From positions 1 to 64,000 of the forward strand of contig JALEKJ010000015.1 in the NCBI GenBank assembly GCA_022771695.1: a stretch of DNA of 64,000 nucleotides, written 5' to 3'. Shown here in pieces: positions 7,078 through 15,400 of this stretch. The notes below the pieces were generated by a model that ran no database searches, was not told where the DNA came from, and worked only from the letters and a program-made list of their open reading frames with translations. The DNA is from Roseburia sp. (GTDB taxonomy: Bacteria > Bacillota > Clostridia > Lachnospirales > Lachnospiraceae). Within the stretch, counting starts at the first letter, position 1. The number at the start of each line of letters is the position of its first letter. Made by a program: the position numbers and the translations under genes.

Positions 7078-8883
7078 ATGGCGACTGCACAGAGAGCGAC
7101 CGACCGTTGCACACAATACGCACTTGATGTCGTTTCGGGTGCGGTTATTGCCGGAGAACTTGTCATTTTGGCATGTCAAAGGCATCTTGACGACCTTGAA
7201 AAGTCGAAAGCAGCACCATATAAATACTATTTCGATGTTGAAAAATCAGAGGAAATCATCAATTTCGCAGAAGAATTGACGATTGCAGAGGGCGAGGACA
7301 ATGAGAATGTCACAGCATATCCGTTCCAGTGTTTCATTTTAGGGTCTCTGAATGGGTGGAGAACAAAGGAACACTCATATCGGAGGTTCAGAACATCCTA
7401 TGTACAACTAGGGAGACAGAACGGAAAGTCATTTCTCAACGGTATTCTTGCAGCGTATTACGGGAATTTCGATGGTTACAAGTACGGAAAAATATTTTGT
7501 ACTGCAACAAAGCAAGACCAAGCGAACATTGTCTTTGATGAAATTGTAAAATTCATCAATTCAGACGAGGATTTGTCAGAATGGTTCAAAGTTCATGAGC
7601 ACAATCACACGATTGACTGTTTGCTGACACATTCTGAAATCAAAGCATTATCCGGTGACACGAAGTCACTCGACGGACATCGTGCATATTTGGGAATCGT
7701 TGACGAGTACCACGCACACAAGACAAATCAGATGTACAAGTTGCTTGAGGGTGGAATCAAGAAACTAAAGTCGGCACTGATTTCCGTCATAACGACAGCA
7801 GGATTCGACCTCAAGTCACCGTGCTACAAATTATATGAATATTGCTGCAATCTCTTGAGGGGAGTGTTTGAAAACGACAGTCAGTTCGTCTATATCGCAC
7901 AGATGAACGAGAATGACGACATGTATCTGAAAGAGAACTGGTTGAAAGCAAATCCAATCCTAGAATTTGACGAGGATGCACTGGAGAACCTTGTTCCGAT
8001 TGCAAATACTGCTCGTGACATGGGCGGTGAGGACTTGAGAGATTTCGCAGTAAAGCAATTAAACATGTGGATGCAATGGTCAAATTCCTTGTATATCAAG
8101 GACATCACAGCATGGAAACGGTGTGCAGTTGCAAAATCACTCAAAGATTTCGCAGGTTCAAAGTGCTATGTGGGTGTTGACCTTTCGTCCGGAGGAGACT
8201 TGACATCAATCGCAATCGTCATTCCGTACATGGTGGGGGATGTGAAAAAGTATTTTGTTCACACACACTCATTCATACCTGCGAGCAGAGTGGACGAACA
8301 CATAAAAACGGACAAAGTTCCCTATGATGTGTGGATTGAAAAAAATCTTGTAACAGTCACTCAAACACTGGGAGGAATCAAAACAGATTACAAGTACATC
8401 ATCAAATACCTTGAAAATATCATCAAGGAGCATGATTTGAAACCGCAACTCATATGTTACGACCCACACAACGCATCTGCTTTCCTGTCAGATTTGGAGG
8501 CACTGGGATTCGATTCGGTATCAATCACGCAGACAGCGAAAGAGTTAAACGATGCGACAGTAGATTTCAGACTGGAGATTCTTGCCGGAAATGTAGAGAT
8601 TGAGGGTATTGAGGTAGGAAAAGAGGGGAACAAGAAAGTTGTTCCAGTAGATGAATTGTTGACATGGTCAATCGCAAACGCAAAAACAATATCGAACAAT
8701 TACGGAGAAATCAAGATTGACAAAGACATATCGACGGAACGAATCGACCCGATTGATGCGATTATCGACGCATGGAAAGCAGCAATGAAAGAGGAATACA
8801 AGCCGGACATCAACGAAAGCGTGAATGAATGGCTTGAATTATATCAAAAACACATGAAGAAAGGCGGTGAGGAGGAGAAATGA
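7078..8883 (+). CDS. terL: Terminase large subunit
   Basis: A 601-residue packaging motor. The Walker A-like segment is QLGRQNGKSFLNG near residue 112, Walker B is YLGIVDEYHAHK near 207, and the RNase H-like nuclease domain starts at KCYVGVDLSSGGDLTSIAIV near 365 with its first metal-binding Asp. Length and order are normal for Terminase_1 proteins of HK97-type phages. It overlaps the portal gene by 4 nt. Confidence 0.95.
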   Translation: MATAQRATDRCTQYALDVVSGAVIAGELVILACQRHLDDLEKSKAAPYKYYFDVEKSEEIINFAEELTIAEGEDNENVTAYPFQCFILGSLNGWRTKEHSYRRFRTSYVQLGRQNGKSFLNGILAAYYGNFDGYKYGKIFCTATKQDQANIVFDEIVKFINSDEDLSEWFKVHEHNHTIDCLLTHSEIKALSGDTKSLDGHRAYLGIVDEYHAHKTNQMYKLLEGGIKKLKSALISVITTAGFDLKSPCYKLYEYCCNLLRGVFENDSQFVYIAQMNENDDMYLKENWLKANPILEFDEDALENLVPIANTARDMGGEDLRDFAVKQLNMWMQWSNSLYIKDITAWKRCAVAKSLKDFAGSKCYVGVDLSSGGDLTSIAIVIPYMVGDVKKYFVHTHSFIPASRVDEHIKTDKVPYDVWIEKNLVTVTQTLGGIKTDYKYIIKYLENIIKEHDLKPQLICYDPHNASAFLSDLEALGFDSVSITQTAKELNDATVDFRLEILAGNVEIEGIEVGKEGNKKVVPVDELLTWSIANAKTISNNYGEIKIDKDISTERIDPIDAIIDAWKAAMKEEYKPDINESVNEWLELYQKHMKKGGEEEK

Positions 8884-10277
8884 ACCCGTTTGAAAGATTT
8901 GCAAACAGAATAAAAAACTGGTGGACGGGTACACCGTCGAACACTGGAGGAGTACGGTCAATCAATTCAACCTCATTTCTTGAAAGTTTAGGACTGGGGA
9001 AGAAAAGAAAACCGACATCAGAGGTGACATATTTCACTTGTCTCAAGATGCTATCGGAGACACTGGCGAAAATGCCTATCAAATATTATCAGAAAACAGA
9101 AAAGGGAACGGTGGCAGCAGAACAGACAGAAACATCAAAACTGTTGACACGCAGACCGAATCCGTTCATGACACCGACAGTGTTTTGGAACACGGTTGAA
9201 ATAAACAGAAACCACTACGGAAACGCATATGTGTACATGAGAAAGAAATTCGTCCGGAAGAAATACGGAGGAGAGTTGAGGATTCTTGATTTGTGGGTGA
9301 TGCAGTCAAGTTGTGTGCAGATTGTTGTTGATGATGCAGGGATATTCGCAGGAGTAGGGCGGTTGTGGTATGTCTACACAGACCCGACAAGCGGAAAGCG
9401 TTATGTTTTCGGAACGGATGAGGTGATGCACTTCAAGACATCATTCAGTTTTGACGGAATAACAGGAGTACCAGTTCAGCAGATTTTGAGAGACACAGTG
9501 TCCGGAGCGTCAGCATCACAGGAGTTCATGAACAACATGTATGAAAGCGGACTAACAGCAAAGGCAACACTGGAGTACACAGGAGAATTGAACGAGGGTG
9601 CAAAAGAGGCACTCCGAAAGTCATTCGAGGAGTTTGGAAGTGGTGCAAAGAATGTAGGAAAGATTCTGCCTGTTCCGTTAGGAATGAAACTGACACCTCT
9701 CGACATAAAGTTGACAGATTCACAGTTCTTTGAACTTAAAAAATACACAGCGTTGCAGATAGCAGCAGCGTTCGGAGTAAAACCGAATCAAATCAACGAC
9801 TATTCAAAATCATCATACGCAAACAGTGAATTGCAGCAGTTGTCTTTCTATGTTGACACAGAACTATATGTAATCAAGCAGTACGAGGAAGAAATCAATT
9901 ACAAGATGTTGACAGAGGATGAACAGGACGAGGGATATTTTTACAAATTCAATGAAAAGGTACTGTTCAGAACAGATTCAAAGACACAGATGGAATATCT
10001 GAAAGCAGGTGTTTCCGGAACAATCATGAAACCGAACGAGGCGAGAGGAAGAATAGACTTGCCGGATGCAGAGGGAGGCGATGAACTGTATGCAAACGGA
10101 AACATCGTTCCGCTAACAATGGCAGGTGTAGCATACACAAAGCAGACAGAGACCGCAACGGTCGAACCGGAACAACCGGAGGAGGACGAGCCGGACGACA
10201 ACGAGCCGGACACAACAGAACCGGAGGAAACGAACAACGAGGAATCCGAGGAATCAGAGGAGGGAGGTGAGGAATAA
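8880..10277 (+). CDS. Portal protein
   Basis: A 465-residue HK97-family portal. Recognisable parts are VTYFTCLKMLSETLAKMPIK near residue 45, the RRPNPFMTPTVFWNTVEINR segment and the DYSKSSYANSELQQLSFYVD helix. The C-terminal ~45 residues are an acidic Glu/Pro/Asp-rich tail, likely disordered. It forms the dodecameric ring for DNA entry at the head vertex. It overlaps terL by 4 nt and the protease by 1 nt. Confidence 0.95.
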   Translation: MNPFERFANRIKNWWTGTPSNTGGVRSINSTSFLESLGLGKKRKPTSEVTYFTCLKMLSETLAKMPIKYYQKTEKGTVAAEQTETSKLLTRRPNPFMTPTVFWNTVEINRNHYGNAYVYMRKKFVRKKYGGELRILDLWVMQSSCVQIVVDDAGIFAGVGRLWYVYTDPTSGKRYVFGTDEVMHFKTSFSFDGITGVPVQQILRDTVSGASASQEFMNNMYESGLTAKATLEYTGELNEGAKEALRKSFEEFGSGAKNVGKILPVPLGMKLTPLDIKLTDSQFFELKKYTALQIAAAFGVKPNQINDYSKSSYANSELQQLSFYVDTELYVIKQYEEEINYKMLTEDEQDEGYFYKFNEKVLFRTDSKTQMEYLKAGVSGTIMKPNEARGRIDLPDAEGGDELYANGNIVPLTMAGVAYTKQTETATVEPEQPEEDEPDDNEPDTTEPEETNNEESEESEEGGEE

Positions 10278-11077
10278 TGCCAAAGCGTTTCATTTTCACA
10301 AAGAAAAATAAACAGAACGGGAAAGTCGTAAATGTTGGATATGTCGATTTCGAGGAGAACGAGGAACAGAGCAGATGTTCACTTTATTTCTACGGTGACA
10401 TTGTATCAGCAACATGGGAATCCATGTATTACGAAGAGGACAAGTGTCCGCAGGACATCGCAGACTTTCTCAATCAGTTAGACGGACATGAAAACATTGA
10501 CATATATTTCAATTCCGGAGGTGGAGATGTGTTCGCAGGACTGGCAATATACAACCAGTTAAAGCGATACAACGGACACAAGGTCGGATATGTCGATGGA
10601 ATGGCAGCGTCAATCGCATCAGTCATCATGTTCGCATGTGACGAGTTACATTTTGCAACAGGTGCTCAAGCAATGATTCATAAGCCTCTATGCATGGCAT
10701 GGGGAAACGCAAACGATTTCAAGGAAGTAATCAAACAACTGGATTTGTGCGAGGAATCAATTCTTGATGTTTACATGCAACATGTGAACGAGGGCATCAC
10801 GAGAGACAAAATAAAGTCACTCATGGACAAGGAAACATGGTTCGACAGTGCAAAAATGCAGCAGTATTTCAATGTTGAAATCGAGGAAAAGGCAGCAGTT
10901 GCAGCATGTGCATCCGGATTCTTTGAGAAATACAACAACATTCCGGAGGCAATGAAAGAAACGAGCAAGGACGACATTGTGAGTGCAGTTCTTGCAGCGT
11001 TGGAGCAAAAAGAAAATCAGCGAATCGAGGCAGAAAAAGCGGAGATTCTTGCAGATTTAGACATGTATGGAATCTAA
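10277..11077 (+). CDS. ClpP-like head maturation protease (S14)
   Basis: A 266-residue prohead protease with the ClpP fold. IDIYFNSGGGDVFAGLAIYN forms the oxyanion region, the nucleophile is Ser112 in GMAASIASV, and the general base is His135 in AMIHKPL. It would cut the N-terminal delta domain from the capsid protein during head maturation. Standard position between portal and capsid. Confidence 0.95.
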   Translation: MPKRFIFTKKNKQNGKVVNVGYVDFEENEEQSRCSLYFYGDIVSATWESMYYEEDKCPQDIADFLNQLDGHENIDIYFNSGGGDVFAGLAIYNQLKRYNGHKVGYVDGMAASIASVIMFACDELHFATGAQAMIHKPLCMAWGNANDFKEVIKQLDLCEESILDVYMQHVNEGITRDKIKSLMDKETWFDSAKMQQYFNVEIEEKAAVAACASGFFEKYNNIPEAMKETSKDDIVSAVLAALEQKENQRIEAEKAEILADLDMYGI

Positions 11078-11095
11078 AAGTAAAGGAGAAAAAGA

Positions 11096-12322
11096 ATGAA
11101 CAAGGAAATGCAGAAATTGCTCAAAGCAATAAACGACAAGAAAAATGAGGTAAAGAGCCTCGTGAACGATGGAAAACTGGACAAGGCAAAGGCAGCAAAA
11201 GAGGAACTCCGTGAGTTGCAGGAGAAATTCGACCTCCTCTTTGACCTTGAGGACGAGGAGCGTGATGGAATCGAGGACAAGGTTGCAGCAGGTGCAGCAA
11301 AGGTCATCGGTGGCGAAAAGGAAGACAAGAAAAATGTTGTCAAGGCTTTCGTCAACATCATCAAGGCAGGATTCCTCAAGACAGAACCGGACGAGGAAGA
11401 TGTAAAGGTGTACAAGGATGCACTCACATCAACAGTTCAGCCGGATGCAGATGAAAAAGGAATCGGAGTGACAATTCCGGAGGACATCAGAACGGAAATC
11501 ATCGAACTCCGTCGCAGCAGTGACAACCTTGAGCAGTATGTCAATGTTGAAAGCGTTGCAACAAAGTCCGGAACACGAAACATTGAGGCAGATGCAGAAT
11601 CCACACCGTTTGACAATGTGGACGAGGCAGCAGATTTTCCGGATATGGACGAACCGGAGTTCCGTCAGATTGAATACAAGGTAAAGAAAAAGGGTGGCAT
11701 CCTCAAGATGACAGCCGAACTCCTTGAGGACACTGCACAGAACATCATGGCATACATCAACAAGTGGATTGCGAAGAAAACAAAGGCAACCCGTAACGCA
11801 ATGATTCTCAAGGTACTGGGAGAGATGACAACCGGAAAAGAGGTTGTTGTGTCAAATCTCGACAGCCTCAAGGACATTTTCAATGAAACTCTCGACCCTG
11901 CGATTGCAGCAACATCCATCATCATCACAAATCAGAGTGGTTTCAACTATCTCGACAAGTTAAAGGATGAAGATGGAAAGTATATTTTGCAGACAGACCC
12001 GACACAGAAAACAAAAGGAAAACTCCTTTTCGGTGAATATCCTATTGTGAAGATGTCAAAGAAAGTGTTGAAATCAACACCGATTCTCGATGTAGACGGT
12101 CAGACGGTAAAAGGTTACAAGCACCCTATTTTCTGCGGTGACTTGAAAGAGGCAATCACACTCTTTGACAGAAATGTATTAACAATCGACATGAACGACA
12201 AGGCAGCAGGTTTGTGGGAGAAAGACATGACCGGAATCAAGGTTCGTGACCGTTTCGATGTGCAGCCTGTTGACGAGGATGCAGTTGTCAAGGGTGAAGT
12301 CACCGAGATGGTGCAGGGATAA
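11096..12322 (+). CDS. Major capsid protein, HK97 fold
   Basis: A 408-residue protein. Residues ~1-75 are highly charged and helical (LLKAINDKKNEVKSLVNDG), matching the delta/scaffold domain removed by the protease. The mature part starts around residue 100 and includes TIPEDIRTEIIELRRSSDNL and, near the C-terminus, DGQTVKGYKHPIFCGDLKEA, typical of Firmicutes siphovirus capsids. GGAG precedes the ATG. No separate scaffold gene is needed or seen. Confidence 0.95.
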   Translation: MNKEMQKLLKAINDKKNEVKSLVNDGKLDKAKAAKEELRELQEKFDLLFDLEDEERDGIEDKVAAGAAKVIGGEKEDKKNVVKAFVNIIKAGFLKTEPDEEDVKVYKDALTSTVQPDADEKGIGVTIPEDIRTEIIELRRSSDNLEQYVNVESVATKSGTRNIEADAESTPFDNVDEAADFPDMDEPEFRQIEYKVKKKGGILKMTAELLEDTAQNIMAYINKWIAKKTKATRNAMILKVLGEMTTGKEVVVSNLDSLKDIFNETLDPAIAATSIIITNQSGFNYLDKLKDEDGKYILQTDPTQKTKGKLLFGEYPIVKMSKKVLKSTPILDVDGQTVKGYKHPIFCGDLKEAITLFDRNVLTIDMNDKAAGLWEKDMTGIKVRDRFDVQPVDEDAVVKGEVTEMVQG

Positions 12323-12333
12323 TATGAGCAGCA

Positions 12334-12351
12334 GGGGCGGCCAACCGCCCC
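12334..12351 (+). other. GC-rich hairpin after the capsid gene
   Basis: GGGGCGG, loop CCAA, CCGCCCC: a perfect 7-bp stem 12 nt after the capsid stop. No T-run follows, so it is more likely a pause or mRNA 3'-end protector that favours capsid expression than a full terminator. Confidence 0.6.
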
Positions 12352-12378
12352 GTTGCAGTAGAAAGCAGGTGAAAATCA

Positions 12379-12687
12379 ATGACGGACGAGGAAAAGAAAG
12401 AGTTTCGTGAGAAACTCCTTGAGGATTGCAAAACCTACAATCACATTGACTATGACGACGACGAGAACCTTGTCGAACTATTTATTGATGCGACATTCGA
12501 GGAATTGCAAGAACTGATTCCGAATTTCGACCCGTACATGATGACTGCCCGTCAGAGATTGCTGACCATTGTTTTCGTGAAAGACCTATATGACAACCGT
12601 GAAAAGTATCAGAAAGACACCAAGACACTGGCAAACGCAGTCTCCTCAATGCTACTCAAGGAAATGTACAAGGGAGGTCAGACATGA
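12379..12687 (+). CDS. Head-tail connector (gp6-like)
   Basis: A 102-residue mostly helical protein (MTDEEKKEFREKLLEDCKTY; SSMLLKEMYKGGQT at the end). Size, helical pattern and place directly after the capsid match the gp6/gp15-type connector that sits under the portal. It overlaps the next gene by 4 nt. Assignment is mainly by position. Confidence 0.75.
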   Translation: MTDEEKKEFREKLLEDCKTYNHIDYDDDENLVELFIDATFEELQELIPNFDPYMMTARQRLLTIVFVKDLYDNREKYQKDTKTLANAVSSMLLKEMYKGGQT

Positions 12688-13007
12688 GCGAGACAGCAAG
12701 AATCAATGTGATACGAAAACACAGCAATGTGGTAGACGGTAGAAAGCAGGTGACGACAGAGGATTTCTATTCGTGTTGGTGCAAGGTTCAGAGTTTGGGA
12801 ACAAATGAGAAATACACCGCTTTGCAACATGGAATCGAGAGGACGATTGTTTTCAAGGTGAGAAATTGTAAAAAGGTGAGTGAAATCGTACTCGACACGA
12901 GAGAGTTCTTTGCGGTCTACAAGGGAACGGAGTTCAAGATATATGATGCATCACCTATGTTCACTGACAACGGACAAGTCCTGTTAAAGTGCAGGGTTGG
13001 AGAGTAG
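12684..13007 (+). CDS. Head closure / head-tail adaptor protein
   Basis: A 107-residue beta-rich protein (FYSCWCKVQSLGTNEKYTAL, IVFKVRNCKKVSEIVLDTRE). Length, strand pattern and position match SPP1 gp16-like head closure proteins, which seal the filled head and dock the tail. Assigned from pattern and order rather than catalytic motifs. Confidence 0.75.
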   Translation: MSETARINVIRKHSNVVDGRKQVTTEDFYSCWCKVQSLGTNEKYTALQHGIERTIVFKVRNCKKVSEIVLDTREFFAVYKGTEFKIYDASPMFTDNGQVLLKCRVGE

Positions 13008-13023
13008 TGTCATAATCTGACAC
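13007..13023 (+). promoter_or_regulatory. Dyad GTGTCA-N5-TGACAC, copy 2
   Basis: GTGTCATAATCTGACAC has the same arms and a similar centre (TAATC against GAATG) as the copy at 6478. It begins on the last base of the head closure gene and lies 15 nt before the next start. It could be an operator or an mRNA hairpin. Confidence 0.45.
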
Positions 13024-13037
13024 AGGAGGAGAATGAC

Positions 13038-13487
13038 ATGAAAATCGAGATGGAATTTCAAGGTTTGCAGGAACTTGTGAAAGCGTTTGAGGCAGCAGCA
13101 AGCGACGAGGAAATAAAAGAAACAAACAAGAGAATCGTTGAGAAAAGTGAACCAGTGGTCAAGAGAATCATGTCGGGCAAAGTTCCAAAATCCGCAGATA
13201 TTTCAAAAAGCGGTAGAGGGTTCGGAACAAAATCAAGTGTTTCCGGACATGCAGCGGACAATGTACCAGTCGGGAAAGTGAAACTCAAAGAGACGACTGC
13301 ATCCGCAGAGGTAGGATGGGAGAAATCAGACAAGAGTGAGCATTTCTATGTGAAATTTATCAACTGGGGAACAATCTATCAACCGCCTCGTGAGTTTATA
13401 TACGAAACAGGCAGGGAGGCAGATGGAGAGTTGCAAAAAATCGCAGAACAGGAATATCAAGCATTTTTAGACAAGACAGTGGGGTGA
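13038..13487 (+). CDS. HK97 gp10-like tail completion protein
   Basis: A 149-residue protein. EMEFQGLQELVKAFEAAASD at the start, the Lys/Ser-rich middle and the C-terminal HFYVKFINWGTIYQPPREFI segment match the HK97 gp10 family, which joins head completion and tail tube. AGGAGG precedes the ATG. Confidence 0.85.
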   Translation: MKIEMEFQGLQELVKAFEAAASDEEIKETNKRIVEKSEPVVKRIMSGKVPKSADISKSGRGFGTKSSVSGHAADNVPVGKVKLKETTASAEVGWEKSDKSEHFYVKFINWGTIYQPPREFIYETGREADGELQKIAEQEYQAFLDKTVG

Positions 13488-13491
13488 TGAA

Positions 13492-13863
13492 ATGAACAGT
13501 CCGGACATCATACAAGACGCATATGATGCGTTGAAACAAATCAGAGACGCAGGAACGGTCGTGATGCAGGGATGGTATGACAAGAACAAAAAAGAGCGTC
13601 ATGTGACCTTGTGGGATTTGGGTGAGACAGACGAGAACTTTTCGGATGATGATGCGGAGGGTGTGAGACTGTCTGTTCAAATCACAATATTTTCAGAGAG
13701 CGACGAGGTGGAACTGGCAAGGGAAATCAAGAAACTCATGAAAGAGAATGGATTCGACTTTGAGGGGAGAAACGGAGACGATTCAGAACCGGAGAACGGA
13801 ATCTATATGAAAGCACAACGATTCTCAAAATTATATGAAACGGAGGACACAGAGAATGAGTGA
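13492..13863 (+). CDS. Tail terminator/completion protein
   Basis: A 123-residue protein (NSPDIIQDAYDALKQIRDAG, LSVQITIFSESDEVELAREI). Its place between the gp10-like protein and the tail tube protein, and its alpha/beta pattern, match the tail terminator of HK97-like phages. It overlaps the major tail protein start by 8 nt. Called by position and size. Confidence 0.7.
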   Translation: MNSPDIIQDAYDALKQIRDAGTVVMQGWYDKNKKERHVTLWDLGETDENFSDDDAEGVRLSVQITIFSESDEVELAREIKKLMKENGFDFEGRNGDDSEPENGIYMKAQRFSKLYETEDTENE

Positions 13864-14512
13864 CACAAAGCAGATTGTGAGAAGTAGAACATGTGGTTGT
13901 AAAGATTTTTACATCGCACTTGTAGAAAAAAACGAAACGACAGAATATGTCGCAGGAACTCCCGTCAAGTTGGCGAGAGCAATCAAGGTAAAGGTTGACG
14001 AGAAATGGTCATCCGAGAAAATCTATTCAGACGACGGAACAGAGGAGGTAATCACATCCTATGAGGGAACAGATGTAGAACTGGAAATCAATGCACTTGC
14101 ACCGCAGGACAGAGTGATTTTGTTCGGTCAGTTGTACAAGCACGGTTTCCTTGTAAAGACATCAGATGACAGAGCACCGGAGGTAGCAGTCGGATGGAGA
14201 GAAAGAAAACTCAACGGAAAGTATGAATTTAAGTGGTTATATGTCGGAAAGTTCGGAGAGGGATTGAGCGAGGAGGCAGCAACCAAAGAGGACAAGTTGT
14301 CGCCTACAACAAAGAGCATCAAAGGGTCATTCTACGAGAGAAGTATCGACAACAGATATGAGGTATCTGTTGATGAATCAAACCTTGTGACAGAGGACAC
14401 GGATGCAGCAACAGCAATCAAAAACTGGTTTGCAGCAGTGCAGGAATATCCGGACGCAGCAGACAATGAAAGTCTTGCAGCAGACGGTGAAAATGCAGCA
14501 GGAGCAGAATAA
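13856..14512 (+). CDS. Major tail (tube) protein
   Basis: A 218-residue beta-rich protein starting MSDTKQIVRSRTCGCKDFYI. I chose the ATG at 13856 because GGAGG lies 10 nt upstream; the frame is open further back but only within the previous gene. Segments such as YEGTDVELEINALAPQDRVI and LNGKYEFKWLYVGKFGEGLS match phi13-type major tail proteins. The C-terminal Ala/Glu/Asp tail is low complexity. Confidence 0.9.
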   Translation: MSDTKQIVRSRTCGCKDFYIALVEKNETTEYVAGTPVKLARAIKVKVDEKWSSEKIYSDDGTEEVITSYEGTDVELEINALAPQDRVILFGQLYKHGFLVKTSDDRAPEVAVGWRERKLNGKYEFKWLYVGKFGEGLSEEAATKEDKLSPTTKSIKGSFYERSIDNRYEVSVDESNLVTEDTDAATAIKNWFAAVQEYPDAADNESLAADGENAAGAE

Positions 14513-14542
14513 TTCAAGAGAGTATAACAGGAGGATTTTTCA

Positions 14543-14860
14543 ATGAAAAGACGAATCACTATCGGAAACAAAGAGTATGAGATGCAGAAAATGTCAATCG
14601 ACACATACATGGAATATCTCGAATTGACAGAGGTCATCGACACTCACACAAGATATACAAAGCAGGACATCGAGGCGATGGTGCTTTTTGTGGTAAAGGC
14701 ATACGGAAATCAGTTCACAGAAGAAGAATTGAAAGACCCCGAAACAGGTCTCGACGCAGCAGGAATTATATTAGAGTTCCAGTTCATTGACATGGGTGTA
14801 GGAGATGAACTCACAAAGAGACTGGAGAAGATTGAGAAAAATTTTCAGAATGGCAAGTGA
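14543..14860 (+). CDS. Tail assembly chaperone, G form
   Basis: A 105-residue helical protein (MKRRITIGNKEYEMQKMSID...) directly after the tail tube gene, as for lambda gpG-type chaperones. It ends EKIEKNFQNGK. A slippery heptamer lies just before its stop, and the following frame is open without a break, so a fraction of ribosomes should make a longer GT fusion. Confidence 0.85.
   Translation: MKRRITIGNKEYEMQKMSIDTYMEYLELTEVIDTHTRYTKQDIEAMVLFVVKAYGNQFTEEELKDPETGLDAAGIILEFQFIDMGVGDELTKRLEKIEKNFQNGK
14839..14845 (+). promoter_or_regulatory. Programmed -1 ribosomal frameshift site
   Basis: A AAT TTT in frame with the G gene is a classical X XXY YYZ slippery heptamer. The downstream T gene is in the -1 frame and is open from this point (the codons after slipping read SEWQVIPE). 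This is the conserved way siphoviruses make the G/GT ratio. Confidence 0.85.
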
Positions 14861-15381
14861 TTCCGGAAATAACAATCACTTGCAGAGAAGAAAAGATTTT
14901 CGTCAACCACATTACAGTCGAGCAGTACAAGAAATATGCTGCACTCATGGAAAAGAACGGGTCAGAGAAAATCATGAATGTCATGTTTTTCAACAAGAAA
15001 ATAATTCAAGAGATATTCGGGAACAGGATGTCTCTTGATGAAATAGGTCAGATTGATGCGATTGAGTTTGTGACAGCGGTGAAAAAGATTCATTTCATCA
15101 TGCAGGACATCATTTCAGAGAAATTGATGACACTGGTCGAAACAGAACAGGTCGAGAAAGAGGAATCTGCGTTTGATGAATACGACCTTGAGAATGGATA
15201 TGAGGAGGAACAGCAGGAGGAAAACCCGTGGAAAATATGCGGAGAAATCGTTGACCGTGTTGTGAAAATTGCAATTCGGTTGATGAAAGAATCATACAGT
15301 CAGTGCATGAGAGAGGACATCATGCAACTATTAGACTATTTGAAATTTGAACTTGAAACAATAGACGAAAATCAAACATAA
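14857..15381 (+). CDS. Tail assembly chaperone, T extension (made as GT fusion)
   Basis: A 174-residue frame whose formal start is a GTG inside the G gene with no ribosome-binding site. Its N-terminal context (IPEITITCREEKIFVNHITV) continues naturally from the frameshift site at 14839-14845, so the product is probably the GT fusion rather than a separate protein. Most of it is helical and acidic. It precedes the tape measure gene, as expected. Confidence 0.85.
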   Translation: MIPEITITCREEKIFVNHITVEQYKKYAALMEKNGSEKIMNVMFFNKKIIQEIFGNRMSLDEIGQIDAIEFVTAVKKIHFIMQDIISEKLMTLVETEQVEKEESAFDEYDLENGYEEEQQEENPWKICGEIVDRVVKIAIRLMKESYSQCMREDIMQLLDYLKFELETIDENQT

Positions 15382-15400
15382 CACAGAGAGGAGGAGAAAA

